Below, piece by piece: positions 33,009-40,864 of a stretch of DNA of 64,000 nucleotides (position 1 is its first letter; each line of letters opens with the position of its first letter). The position numbers and the translations under genes are program-made. The stretch spans positions 992,001-1,056,000 of the forward strand of contig NZ_CP066171.1 in the NCBI RefSeq assembly GCF_028867705.1, written 5' to 3'. The DNA comes from Thermoleophilum album. Its GTDB lineage: Bacteria > Actinomycetota > Thermoleophilia > Solirubrobacterales > Thermoleophilaceae. The notes under the pieces are model-generated. The model ran no database searches and had not been told where the DNA came from. It saw only the letters and a program-made list of their open reading frames with translations.

Positions 33009-34459
33009 CGCCGCCGAGCCGCATCGACTGTGCGCAGCGAGCGGCAGTGCCCGAAACGCTGGCGCGCATTCGCTCGCCGCGCGGGACGCCGCCGCCCGAT
33101 CCCGGCGGTGGCTTCGAGCTGCTGCTGAGGGCCTGGACCGCCACCGCGGGGGGCCCGACCGACGAAGCTACGGGCCGCGAGCGCGTAAGGGGCGCGGCGG
33201 ACGAAGTCGTTGCCCGCGGGGCACCAGCGAGCGTGCCGGACGACACCGCAGCCCCACCGAGCGGCGGTTCGGCGGGACGGGCGCTAGATGCGAAGGGTGT
33301 CGGGGAGCCCTCAGGTGCCAACGTTTGCGCGCAGCAAGATCCATCCTGCGCGACCGCCGTCCCCACCCCGGCCGGCCCGACCCCGACCGCAGCTGGCACC
33401 CCCGTGCAGCCCGCGGAGCTCGCCCTCGCGGCGCCGACGTTCGATTCGGCGGGTGGGCTCGTCGGCGACCCTGCGACCGTCGGCAGCGGGAAGGAGCTAT
33501 CGGGAGCGCCGACGATCGGAGCTGCGGGTGTGGCCGACACGGTGGTGGCCGGCGCGCTGGTGGACGGGACCGAACGAGCGGTCTTGAGCGCGGTACCGGC
33601 CGTCGCCGAAACCGCGGTGGCCCAGGAAGCGGGGCGCGAGCCGTCGGTCAGTGCAGTCGCCCAGGCCGAGGCCAAGGGCGCGACCGCGCACCAGCCCGCC
33701 AGCGGCGACCAGAGTGCGCGCACGCGACAGGCGTCCGCCGGCCTGCGCACGGACACAGCGGCTGCTGCGCTAGCGCGAGGCGATGCGGCTGCTCAAGCGA
33801 CGGGCGACGGCGGGCCCGCAGCGAGCCCCGCTGGCGCAGCCCGGGCGGAAGGTCACGCGCTCGCGGACGGCTCTGCGGGTCCGGGCGGCTCCGTGCCGCC
33901 AGTGGCGACCACCGGGACCTCGGGCGCGAGCGGAGCGCAAGCCGGCCAGGCGGCGGTGGCGGCGCAACCGGCGACATCGCCGCTGCCGCGCAGTGACGGT
34001 GCCCCAACCCACGCGCCAGCTCAGCTCGCCGAGGCCGCCGAGACCGCCGTCGTCGTGCTCGCTGCGCGCGGGGCGCACCACGCCCGGGTGCGGCTGCGAC
34101 CGCCCGCGCTCGGCGAGATCGAGGTGCGAATTCGCGAGCACGCCGGCGTCCTCAGCGTCCGCATCAGCGCGGCCGACGAGCACTCGGCGCAGACGCTCGC
34201 TGCCGCGGCCGACCAGATCCGGCGCGCGCTCGAGCGCAGCGACCTTGTCGTCGCGCGTGTCGAAGTCGAGGCGGCGGCACGTGCGGCCGACAACGCTGCC
34301 GGCGGTTTCCGCGAGCGCGACAACGAACCCGGCTCTAACAGCGCGAGCCACCCGCACAGCGGCAATCGCTCAGAGGTGGCCGCCGGACCGGAGCCGGTGC
34401 CGGGTAATGCCAAGGCCGTCGTCCTCGTGCGCGGACTGGTCATCGACGTTCTGGCGTAG
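33005..34459 (+). CDS. fliK: Flagellar hook-length control protein FliK
   Basis: FliK measures hook length and triggers the export switch through FlhB. The 484-residue protein has a long, low-complexity Ala/Gly/Pro/Thr-rich N-region (about 1-340), typical of the ruler. The C-terminal switch domain has ARVRLRPPALGEIEVRIREH, AGVLSVRISAADEHSAQTLA and IRRALERSDLVVARVEVE. It overlaps the SLT gene and is followed after 18 bases by flgD. A short FliK-like protein is encoded at 17333. Confidence 0.9.
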   Translation: MTPPSRIDCAQRAAVPETLARIRSPRGTPPPDPGGGFELLLRAWTATAGGPTDEATGRERVRGAADEVVARGAPASVPDDTAAPPSGGSAGRALDAKGVGEPSGANVCAQQDPSCATAVPTPAGPTPTAAGTPVQPAELALAAPTFDSAGGLVGDPATVGSGKELSGAPTIGAAGVADTVVAGALVDGTERAVLSAVPAVAETAVAQEAGREPSVSAVAQAEAKGATAHQPASGDQSARTRQASAGLRTDTAAAALARGDAAAQATGDGGPAASPAGAARAEGHALADGSAGPGGSVPPVATTGTSGASGAQAGQAAVAAQPATSPLPRSDGAPTHAPAQLAEAAETAVVVLAARGAHHARVRLRPPALGEIEVRIREHAGVLSVRISAADEHSAQTLAAAADQIRRALERSDLVVARVEVEAAARAADNAAGGFRERDNEPGSNSASHPHSGNRSEVAAGPEPVPGNAKAVVLVRGLVIDVLA

Positions 34460-34477
34460 AGAGAAAGGGGAGGAGCG

Positions 34478-34903
34478 ATGAGCGCAATTGCACCTACAGG
34501 CGGGAGCGGCGCGAGCCAGGCAGCGGGCGCCGCACAGGACGCATCGCGCGCGCTCGCCGCCGCTGGCTTCGACAAGGATTCGTTCCTGAAGTTGCTCGTC
34601 GCGCAGCTGAAGATGCAGAACCCGCTGCAGCCGACCGACAACGACCGTTTCATCACGCAGCTCACGCAGTTCGCGACCCTCGAACAGCTGCAGCAGCTCG
34701 TCACGGTCGCGCAGCGCGAGCAAAAGAAGGACGAGGCGTCGCGTGCCGTGGCGCTGGTCGGCCGCGTCGCCACCTACGAGCGCGACGGTAGCGAGCGCAG
34801 CGGGCGCGTCTTGCGCGTCGATCTCGGCGGCGACGAGCCGACGCTGGTCCTCGAAGACGGCGCGCGCATCGGCCTCGCGGATGTCAAGGCGGTCGCTTCA
34901 TGA
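34478..34903 (+). CDS. flgD: Flagellar hook cap protein FlgD
   Basis: FlgD caps the growing hook. The 141-residue protein has the conserved N-terminal block DKDSFLKLLVAQLKMQNPLQ followed by PTDNDRFITQLTQFATLEQL, and a short C-terminal beta domain (VALVGRVATYERDGSERSGR). It lacks the larger Ig-like/Tudor insert, as in Bacillus FlgD. AAGGGGAGGAG precedes the ATG. The next gene overlaps by 4 bases. Confidence 0.94.
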   Translation: MSAIAPTGGSGASQAAGAAQDASRALAAAGFDKDSFLKLLVAQLKMQNPLQPTDNDRFITQLTQFATLEQLQQLVTVAQREQKKDEASRAVALVGRVATYERDGSERSGRVLRVDLGGDEPTLVLEDGARIGLADVKAVAS

Positions 34904-35310
34904 CGAGCTCCCCGGGTCGCGGCATCGATCCGCTGTTGCCCGGTCTCGACCGGCTCGGCGGTGCGCGCCCGGCGGGCCGGGTCGAGACGTCCCCGCGCGG
35001 TGCGCAGCGGACGGCCGGCCCGTCGTTCGCCGAGCATCTCGAGCGCGCCGCCTCCCAGCGCCTGGTGTTCTCGAAGCACGCCAGCGAGCGCCTCGCGCGC
35101 CGGGGGATCGAGCTCGATCCCGAGCGTCTCGCGCGGCTCGCCGCTGGCGTCGAGCGGGCAGCGGCGAAGGGCTCGCGCGACTCGGTGGTGTTCGTCGATG
35201 GGGTCGCCTTCGTCGTCGCGGTCAAGAACCGCACGGTGGTGACGGCTGTCGACCGCGAGCACATGCGCGAACACGTCTTCACCAACATCGACAGCGCGGT
35301 GATCGCATGA
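34900..35310 (+). CDS. Flagellar operon protein (TIGR02530 type)
   Basis: The 136-residue protein lies between flgD and flgE, the conserved place of this uncharacterised flagellar family in Gram-positives. The C-terminal part is the family core: QRLVFSKHASERLARRGIEL, RLARLAAGVERAAAKGSRDS, FVDGVAFVVAVKNRTVVTAV and HVFTNIDSAVIA. The N-terminal 45 residues are disordered. The function is not established; a hook-assembly role is suggested by position. ATG 34900 overlaps flgD. Confidence 0.88.
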   Translation: MTSSPGRGIDPLLPGLDRLGGARPAGRVETSPRGAQRTAGPSFAEHLERAASQRLVFSKHASERLARRGIELDPERLARLAAGVERAAAKGSRDSVVFVDGVAFVVAVKNRTVVTAVDREHMREHVFTNIDSAVIA

Positions 35311-35437
35311 GGCGGGCACCTGCACCTCAGGGAGGGGACCGCGCACACGCCGCTCGCCGAACGGCGGGGAGCGAAGGAGAAAACCACGGTCGGCCGGCGT
35401 CCGGCGCCGGCGACCACGCGAAGGAGGGCAGGAAGCC

Positions 35438-36262
35438 ATGATGCGTTCGATGTACGCCGCGATCAGCGGTTTGCGCACCCACCAGACGATGCTCGACGTC
35501 ACGGCGAACGACCTCGCCAACGTCAACACCGTCGGCTACAAGGGAGCGCGCACCACGTTCAAGGACTCGCTCGCGCAGCTCCAGATGGGTGCGACAGCGC
35601 CCGGCGGTGGCCAGGGCGGCTCGAATCCGTTGCAGGTTGGGCTCGGCGTACAGCTCGGCTCGGTCGACAACCAGATGACCACCGGCGCCCTGCAGTCGAC
35701 CGGCAACCCCCTTGATGTCGCCATCCAGGGTGATGGCTTCTTCCGGGTGGCTCTCGGCACGCCGCCAGCAGCGCCTGCTGCGACTGCCATTCAGTACACA
35801 CGCGCGGGCTCGTTCACGCTCAACAGCCAGGGCTATCTCGTCACCCAGGAGGGCTGGTTCGTGCTCGGTACCGGCGGCACAAACCCGCCCTACATCCAGA
35901 TTCCGGCGGGCGCTACCAACGTCTCGATCGGTACGGACGGCACCGTCACCTACGTCGACACGGGCGGCACCCTGCAAACGGCCGGCCAGCTCGAGCTCGC
36001 CAAGTTCCAGAATCCGGCCGGCTTGATGCGCATGTCCGGCAACCGCTGGGCGCAGACGCTGAACTCGGGCACCCCGCAGCTCGGCGCGCCGGCTTCGGCC
36101 GGTTTCGGGGCGACGATCGCCGGCACGCTCGAGATGTCGAACGTCGACCTCGCTAGCGAGTTCACCGACATGATCACCGCGCAGCGCGGCTTCCAGGCGA
36201 ACTCGCGGGTGATCTCGACGAGCGACGAGATGCTCGCCGACCTGGTGAACCTGAAGCGCTGA
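35438..36262 (+). CDS. flgE: Flagellar hook protein FlgE
   Basis: FlgE is the hook subunit. The 274-residue protein has VTANDLANVNTVGYKGART at the N-terminus, NPLDVAIQGDGFFRVALG in the middle, and the C-terminal NVDLASEFTDMITAQRGFQA with SRVISTSDEMLADLVNLKR. The size is close to the short Bacillus hook protein. AAGGAGGG lies upstream; ATG 35441 directly after is an alternative start. A 127-base spacer precedes it with no recognisable promoter, and a large inverted repeat follows the gene. Confidence 0.93.
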   Translation: MMRSMYAAISGLRTHQTMLDVTANDLANVNTVGYKGARTTFKDSLAQLQMGATAPGGGQGGSNPLQVGLGVQLGSVDNQMTTGALQSTGNPLDVAIQGDGFFRVALGTPPAAPAATAIQYTRAGSFTLNSQGYLVTQEGWFVLGTGGTNPPYIQIPAGATNVSIGTDGTVTYVDTGGTLQTAGQLELAKFQNPAGLMRMSGNRWAQTLNSGTPQLGAPASAGFGATIAGTLEMSNVDLASEFTDMITAQRGFQANSRVISTSDEMLADLVNLKR

Positions 36263-36282
36263 TCGCAGAGGGCCGGCTGCGG

Positions 36283-36369
36283 GCGGCGCAACGGTAGGGG
36301 CGGAGGCCACGGACCTCGTGGGGCGGACAGGAGACGTGGACGGACCCTCCGCTCCTACCGTTGCGCCGC
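36283..36369. repeat. Long inverted repeat after flgE
   Basis: Two 24-base arms (36283-36306 and 36346-36369) are reverse complements apart from one mismatch. The 39-base loop between them contains a further hairpin, CCACG-GACCT-CGTGG. It sits between flgE and flbD, with smaller palindromes following up to 36440. It could be a terminator or an mRNA-stabilising structure that sets hook protein levels. Confidence 0.8.
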
Positions 36370-36460
36370 GCACCGCGATCGCGGTCGTCGACCGCAGCTG
36401 GCCCTTCTCGCGATGCTCGTGCGGCGGTCGCACAACGCCGCAATCCCTGGCGGGTGAGAG

Positions 36461-36691
36461 ATGATCAAGGTCCATCGCGTCGGTCGCGACAGCAGCGAGC
36501 TGTTCGTCAACTGCCATTTGATCCAACAGATCGAGGCGTGCCCGGACACCACGATCACGCTCGTTAACGGAGCCAAAGTTGTGGTGGCTGAGAGTTGCGC
36601 TCAGGTGATCGCGATGATCCGAGACTGGCACGCCGCGATCTCTGCCCGGTCGCTCGAGGTGGCGTGGGAGGAGCGCCGACGAGACGAGTAA
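36461..36691 (+). CDS. flbD: FlbD/SwrD family flagellar protein
   Basis: The 76-residue protein matches the small FlbD family found between flgE and motA: MIKVHRVGRDSSELFVNCHL, IQQIEACPDTTITLVNGAKV and SCAQVIAMIRDWH. In Bacillus the homologue SwrD raises motor torque. The start ATG 36461 follows GGTGAGAG. The motA promoter lies in the following 87-base spacer. Confidence 0.88.
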   Translation: MIKVHRVGRDSSELFVNCHLIQQIEACPDTTITLVNGAKVVVAESCAQVIAMIRDWHAAISARSLEVAWEERRRDE

Positions 36692-36735
36692 AGATGACGC
36701 ACAGCTGGAGCGGTGCAGCCTCCGGGCTCGTGACG

Positions 36736-36763
36736 TGAAAGTTCCCTGAACCCGCGCCGATCA
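36736..36763 (+). promoter_or_regulatory. Sigma-28-like promoter of motA-motB-fliL
   Basis: TGAAAGT (36736-36742), 13 bases, GCCGATCA (36756-36763), then CCGGGAG. With TGAAAGTT-N12-GCCGATCA it is the closest to the enterobacterial and Bacillus sigma-28 consensus. The ATG of motA follows 15 bases after the -10, with GGGAGGGG between. Confidence 0.88.
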
Positions 36764-36778
36764 CCGGGAGGGGTAGCC

Positions 36779-37624
36779 ATGAAGGCGACTACGGCGATCG
36801 GCATTGCCCTTGCGTGCATTTTGATCGCGCTCGGCGCGATTATGGAGGGCACCCAGCTCACAGCTCTAATCAACATTCCCGCCTCGCTCTTTGTCTTTGG
36901 CGGCACGTTCGGTGCGGTGATGGCCGGCACGAGCTTCGAGCGGGTCAAGGCGATCCCGCGCCTCTATCAGATCGCGATCAAGGGAGAAGAGCCAGATCCG
37001 CTCGAGCGCATCGAACTGATGGCTCGCCTAGCCGAGATCGCCCGCCGCGAAGGTCTCCTGGCGCTCGAGGCTGAGCTCGACCAGATCCGGGATCGTTTCA
37101 CTCGCAAGGGCATCCAGATGGTCGTCGACGGCACCGATCCCGAGGTGTTGCGAGAGGTTCTCGAGATTGAGATCGAGGCGCTCGAACAGAGGCACGGTGA
37201 CGCCCGGCGCGTCTTCGAAAAGGCAGCGGGATTTGCGCCGACGATGGGAATTCTCGGCACCGTTCTCGGACTCGTGCACGTCCTGCAGAACCTCGACGAT
37301 CCTGGCAGTTTGGGTCCGGCGATCTCGAGCGCTTTCATCGCCACGCTGTTTGGCGTCGGGTCGGCCAACGTCGTGTTCTTCCCGGTGGCGAACCGCCTGA
37401 AAGAGCTCACCGACGCCGAGGTACGCCTGCGGATCATGACCCTCGACGCCGTCCTAGCTGTCCTCGAAGGCGAGAACCCGCGTGTGCTGCGCGAAAAGCT
37501 CGTGAGTTTCCTGCCACCGGAGCTCGCCGACCAAGCCGCGGCGGGAGCCCAAAGTTCGGCTGGGCGCGCTTCCGCTGCCGGCGCTCCTGCTGGAGCTCCC
37601 GCGGCCGAGCCAGTCGCTGCCTGA
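36779..37624 (+). CDS. motA: Flagellar stator protein MotA
   Basis: MotA is the ion-channel stator subunit that pushes on FliG. Four transmembrane segments are visible (about 5-22, 33-52, 150-170 and 182-203), including FVFGGTFGAVMAG and ARRVFEKAAGFAPTMGILGT, the second with the channel Pro-containing helix. The cytosolic loop between the second and third segments carries the charged residues that contact FliG. The C-terminus has a 30-residue Ala/Pro tail. The start at ATG 36779 is preceded by GGGAGGGG. It is followed by motB after 3 bases. Confidence 0.95.
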   Translation: MKATTAIGIALACILIALGAIMEGTQLTALINIPASLFVFGGTFGAVMAGTSFERVKAIPRLYQIAIKGEEPDPLERIELMARLAEIARREGLLALEAELDQIRDRFTRKGIQMVVDGTDPEVLREVLEIEIEALEQRHGDARRVFEKAAGFAPTMGILGTVLGLVHVLQNLDDPGSLGPAISSAFIATLFGVGSANVVFFPVANRLKELTDAEVRLRIMTLDAVLAVLEGENPRVLREKLVSFLPPELADQAAAGAQSSAGRASAAGAPAGAPAAEPVAA

Positions 37625-37627
37625 GCT

Positions 37628-38476
37628 ATGGCCGGGCATCGCGGATCGCGGCGGCGCCGTGCTGGGCACGGCGAACACGAAAACGAGGAGCGCTGGCTCC
37701 TCACCTACTCGGACATGATCACTTTGTTGATGGCGCTGTTCATCGTGATGTTCGCGATATCGAACGTCAACAAGTCGAAACTCGAAGCGCTGCGGCAATC
37801 GCTGGAGGATGCGTTTTCAGGTGCGATCCTGCCCGGCGGGCACACGGTACGCCAGGTAGCGCCACCTTCACGTACGCCGGCACCGCCGCAACCAGGGCAA
37901 GCGCAATCGAACCTCGTCGACAACGAGCAGAACCGCGACGAGATCGAGTTTCGCGAGATCAAGCGGCGACTCGACCGCTACGTCCGCATACGCCACCTCG
38001 AGGGACAGATCCGCACGCTGATCGACCAGCGCGGCTTGGTGATCCGTTTGCTCACCGATCGCATCCTTTTCGACTCCGGATCGGCAGACCTGAAACCGGG
38101 AGCCCGCCCGATCCTCAGCGAAGTCGCAAGCATGTTGAAACTGCGCGCAGGTTTGCCGGTGTCCGTCGAAGGTCACACCGATCCCGTGCCGATTAGTGGT
38201 CGCTACCCGAGCAACTGGGAACTGTCGACGGCGCGGGCAGCTCGAGTCGTACGCGCGCTGATCGCCTACGGCGTTCCTGCTCAGAGCATGAGCGCGACGG
38301 GCTACGCGTGGCTGCACCCGATCGCGTCGAATGCCACTGCGAGCGGGCGGGCTCGCAACCGGCGTGTGGAGGTTGTTCTGCTGCGCAGTGGCCGCGGCAC
38401 GGCATCTTCCGGGGTCGGACCTCTTACATCTTCGCTGCGCGTGTCGATCACTTCGGGTGCAGTGCCGTTGCGCTAG
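37628..38476 (+). CDS. motB: Flagellar stator protein MotB
   Basis: MotB anchors the stator to peptidoglycan. The single transmembrane segment LTYSDMITLLMALFIVMFAI (about residues 27-46) includes the ion-binding Asp. A Pro/Gln-rich plug/linker region follows, and then the OmpA-like domain (about 140-260) with DRILFDSGSADLKPGARP, VSVEGHTDPVPISGRYPSNW and ELSTARAARVVRALI. Whether protons or sodium drive it cannot be read from the sequence. The N-terminal HEHENEERW stretch is typical. Confidence 0.95.
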   Translation: MAGHRGSRRRRAGHGEHENEERWLLTYSDMITLLMALFIVMFAISNVNKSKLEALRQSLEDAFSGAILPGGHTVRQVAPPSRTPAPPQPGQAQSNLVDNEQNRDEIEFREIKRRLDRYVRIRHLEGQIRTLIDQRGLVIRLLTDRILFDSGSADLKPGARPILSEVASMLKLRAGLPVSVEGHTDPVPISGRYPSNWELSTARAARVVRALIAYGVPAQSMSATGYAWLHPIASNATASGRARNRRVEVVLLRSGRGTASSGVGPLTSSLRVSITSGAVPLR

Positions 38477-38482
38477 GGGAAG

Positions 38483-38932
38483 ATGGGCAAGCTGCTCAAA
38501 AACAAAAAAGTGCTTTTACCCGTGGTGGTGTTGGTCGCGCTGCTAGGCGCCTGGAAGATGGTGTTTGCCAAACCCGCCGAGCCAAAGCACAAGATCGAGG
38601 GCGAGGTCTACGTCCTGCCGAAAGAGTTCCTCGTCAACCTCGCCGATGGTCGCTACGCGAAGGTGAGTGTGGCTTTGGTTCTCGCGCCCGGTGTGCACGC
38701 AGCTGCTGGGGGCGGACATGGTGGGTCGTCGCCGCCGGAGGGTTACGGCCCGCTTCCCCAGGAGGCCGTGGTGCGCGACGTGATCGTCGACCAACTGACA
38801 CAAGCCGCCGACAGCGATCTGATCGACCGCGAAGCTCGGCACCGCCTGAAAAAACGGATCGCGCGCGCGATCGAACACGAGAGTGACGTGAAGGTCGAGG
38901 AAGTGCTGTTCACCGACGTCACCGTGCAGTGA
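38483..38932 (+). CDS. fliL: Flagellar basal body-associated protein FliL
   Basis: FliL surrounds the stator and supports its function. The 149-residue protein has one N-terminal membrane segment (LLPVVVLVALLGAWKMVFA), a linker, then a periplasmic domain beginning VLPKEFLVNLADGRYAKVSV and a C-terminal IEHESDVKVEEVLFTDVTVQ. A Gly/His-rich insert (AAAGGGHGGSSPPEGYG) at about residues 75-90 is unusual. It lies between motB and fliN. Confidence 0.93.
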   Translation: MGKLLKNKKVLLPVVVLVALLGAWKMVFAKPAEPKHKIEGEVYVLPKEFLVNLADGRYAKVSVALVLAPGVHAAAGGGHGGSSPPEGYGPLPQEAVVRDVIVDQLTQAADSDLIDREARHRLKKRIARAIEHESDVKVEEVLFTDVTVQ

Positions 38933-38945
38933 GGAGCCTGGCAGC

Positions 38946-39314
38946 GTGGCCGACGAGATCCAGTACGAACAGCTTGCTGACGACGGTGCCGCGCAGTCGA
39001 GCTCCGACCTCGAGCGTCTTGGCGACGTCGAGGTCGAGGTGAGCGTCGAGATCGGGCGGCGTCGATTGACGATCGCCGAGACGCTCGAGCTCGCCCCCGG
39101 GTCGCTGATCGCGCTCGGGCGTCCGGCTGGCGACCCCGTCGACCTGCTCGTCAACGGGCGTCGCATCGGCCGCGGCGAGGTGGTAGTGATCGACGACGAG
39201 TTCGGGATCCGGGTCACCGAGGTCGTCTCACCACGCCGTCGTGCGGAGAGCTCGCGTGCAGCCGCTGGCGGCGAGCCGGCAAGCACCGGCGCCGACGGCG
39301 AGCCCGTCGCCTGA
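38946..39314 (+). CDS. fliN: Flagellar motor switch protein FliN (second copy, canonical)
   Basis: The 122-residue SpoA protein has LERLGDVEVEVSVEIGRRRL, TIAETLELAPGSLIALGRPA and GRRIGRGEVVVIDDEFGIRV, the full FliN signature, with a short disordered tail. GTG 38946 follows GAGGAG by 9 bases. FliN builds the lower C-ring and holds FliH. With the copy at 31648 there are two FliN-type proteins in addition to FliM. The fliO promoter starts 4 bases after its stop. Confidence 0.94.
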   Translation: MADEIQYEQLADDGAAQSSSDLERLGDVEVEVSVEIGRRRLTIAETLELAPGSLIALGRPAGDPVDLLVNGRRIGRGEVVVIDDEFGIRVTEVVSPRRRAESSRAAAGGEPASTGADGEPVA

Positions 39315-39317
39315 ACC

Positions 39318-39345
39318 CTCAAGCGCGCGCCGACCGCTCCGATTA
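39318..39345 (+). promoter_or_regulatory. Sigma-28-like promoter of fliO and the export-gate genes
   Basis: CTCAAGC (39318-39324), 13 bases, TCCGATTA (39338-39345), then CGCGGGC. It lies between fliN and fliO and would drive fliOPQR-flhBA, giving a leader of about 55 bases. Confidence 0.78.
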
Positions 39346-39406
39346 CGCGGGCGTCCGTCCTTGCAGGCTCCGATCGGGAGCCGGGAGAGTCCGTCCGTCC
39401 GTCCGC

Positions 39407-39940
39407 ATGCGTTCACGACTGACCGCGCTCGCTGCTTGCGCGACCGCCGCCGGAGCGGCGTTGGCGGTCTGGCCCACGGTGGCGCTCGCTGCCGCCCGCG
39501 ATCTCGGCGAGCGCACGCCCGTCGATCTCGGTTCCGGCGCGCCGGCGACACAGGCGGCGAGCGGGGGCGGCGGCTTCGCTCGCACGGTGCTCGGGCTGGC
39601 GGTCGTAGTCGCTTTGATCTACGGGATCTACTGGGCGCTCCGGCGGTTCAAACTCGGGGCGAGCGCGCCCGCCCACGGTACAGCACTGAGCCAGCTCGCC
39701 GCACTGCCGCTGGGGCCAGGGAAGTCGCTGCATCTGGTACGCGTCGGTCGTGAGGTAGTTCTTGTCGCCGCCAGCGAGCGGCAGGTGCAGGCGATCTGCC
39801 GTTTCCGGGAGCGCGACGCCGCCGTGCAGGGGCTCCTCGTCGACGAAGAACCCGGCAGCGCACCGACCGGAGCGGCGCACCGAGGCCGGACTATCGGCGA
39901 GCTGATCGACCGCTTGCGTCAGATGACGGTGCGCGGATGA
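39407..39940 (+). CDS. fliO: Flagellar biosynthetic protein FliO
   Basis: FliO helps FliP to assemble. The 177-residue protein has an apparent N-terminal signal sequence (LAACATAAGAALAVWPTVALA), then a transmembrane segment FARTVLGLAVVVALIYGIYWALRR (written here in full span, about residues 60-85) and a cytosolic FliO domain with PLGPGKSLHLVRVGREVVLV and TIGELIDRLRQMTVRG. It overlaps fliP by 4 bases. Confidence 0.88.
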   Translation: MRSRLTALAACATAAGAALAVWPTVALAAARDLGERTPVDLGSGAPATQAASGGGGFARTVLGLAVVVALIYGIYWALRRFKLGASAPAHGTALSQLAALPLGPGKSLHLVRVGREVVLVAASERQVQAICRFRERDAAVQGLLVDEEPGSAPTGAAHRGRTIGELIDRLRQMTVRG

Positions 39941-40578
39941 ACCTGCCCGGCACGAGCGAAGCGGTCCAGCTGTTCCTGCTCGTAACGGCGCTCAGCGTCC
40001 TGCCGGCGCTGCTTTTCACCGTCACGAGCTTCACCCGGATTTTGATCGTGCTCGGCTTCGTCAGGGTCGGGCTGGGCGTGCCGAACGCCCCGCCCAACCA
40101 GGTGCTGGTCGGGATCGCGCTGTTCCTGACCTTGTTCGTGATGGCGCCGACGTTCTCGCGCGTCAAGGAGGCGGCGATCGACCCGTTGCGCGAGCAGCGG
40201 ATCTCGCAAGAGACGGCGATCCGCCGCGGCGAGGGGCCGCTGCGCGAGTTCATGTTCCGCCAAACGCGCCCCGAGACGCTGGGGATGTTCGTGCGCTTGG
40301 CGCGCATCGAACGCCCGCGCACGCGCGCCGACGTGCCCACCTGGGTGCTGATCCCCGCCTTCGTCGTCAGCGAGCTGCGCACCGCCTTTCAGATCGGTTT
40401 TCTGATCCTGCTGCCGTTCCTAGTGATCGACCTTGTCGTCTCGGCGACGCTCATGAGCATGGGCATGATCATGTTGCCCCCGGTCTTCATCTCGCTGCCC
40501 TTCAAGGTGCTGTTGTTCGTGCTCGTCGACGGGTGGGACCTGATCACCCGCTCGCTTGTCGAGAGCTTCCACATCTAG
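39937..40578 (+). CDS. fliP: Flagellar export gate protein FliP
   Basis: FliP forms the core of the export channel with FliQ and FliR. The 213-residue mature-type protein has no cleavable signal. The family signatures are VTSFTRILIVLGFVRVGLG, PPNQVLVGIALFLTLFVM, PAFVVSELRTAFQIGFLIL and SMGMIMLPPVFISLPFKVLL. Start and stop fit tight packing with fliO and fliQ. Confidence 0.97.
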   Translation: MNLPGTSEAVQLFLLVTALSVLPALLFTVTSFTRILIVLGFVRVGLGVPNAPPNQVLVGIALFLTLFVMAPTFSRVKEAAIDPLREQRISQETAIRRGEGPLREFMFRQTRPETLGMFVRLARIERPRTRADVPTWVLIPAFVVSELRTAFQIGFLILLPFLVIDLVVSATLMSMGMIMLPPVFISLPFKVLLFVLVDGWDLITRSLVESFHI

Positions 40579-40588
40579 GAGCGAGCGG

Positions 40589-40858
40589 ATGACTACCGAC
40601 ACGGCCATCCACCTCGCCCAGCAAGCGCTCGACGTGGCCGTGCGGCTCTCTTTGCCGCTGTTGGCGGTGGCGCTCGTCGTCGGATTGGTGATCGGCGTCT
40701 TCCAGGCGGCGACGCAGATCCAGGAGATGACGTTGGTGATGGTGCCGAAGCTTGCGGCGATGGCGATCGTCGCCGTGCTTGCCGGCCCTTGGATGCTCGA
40801 CCAGCTCGTCGGCTACACGGCGCAGCTCTACCGCGAAATCCCGAACCTCGTGCGGTGA
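40589..40858 (+). CDS. fliQ: Flagellar export gate protein FliQ
   Basis: The 89-residue protein has two transmembrane helices: LDVAVRLSLPLLAVALVVGL and VPKLAAMAIVAVLAGPWML. The FliQ signature VGLVIGVFQAATQIQEMTL lies between them. ATG 40589 follows AGGAGCGAGCGG; a frame extension back to 40556 would overlap fliP and is rejected. Confidence 0.96.
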   Translation: MTTDTAIHLAQQALDVAVRLSLPLLAVALVVGLVIGVFQAATQIQEMTLVMVPKLAAMAIVAVLAGPWMLDQLVGYTAQLYREIPNLVR

Positions 40859-40864
40859 CCGGCG

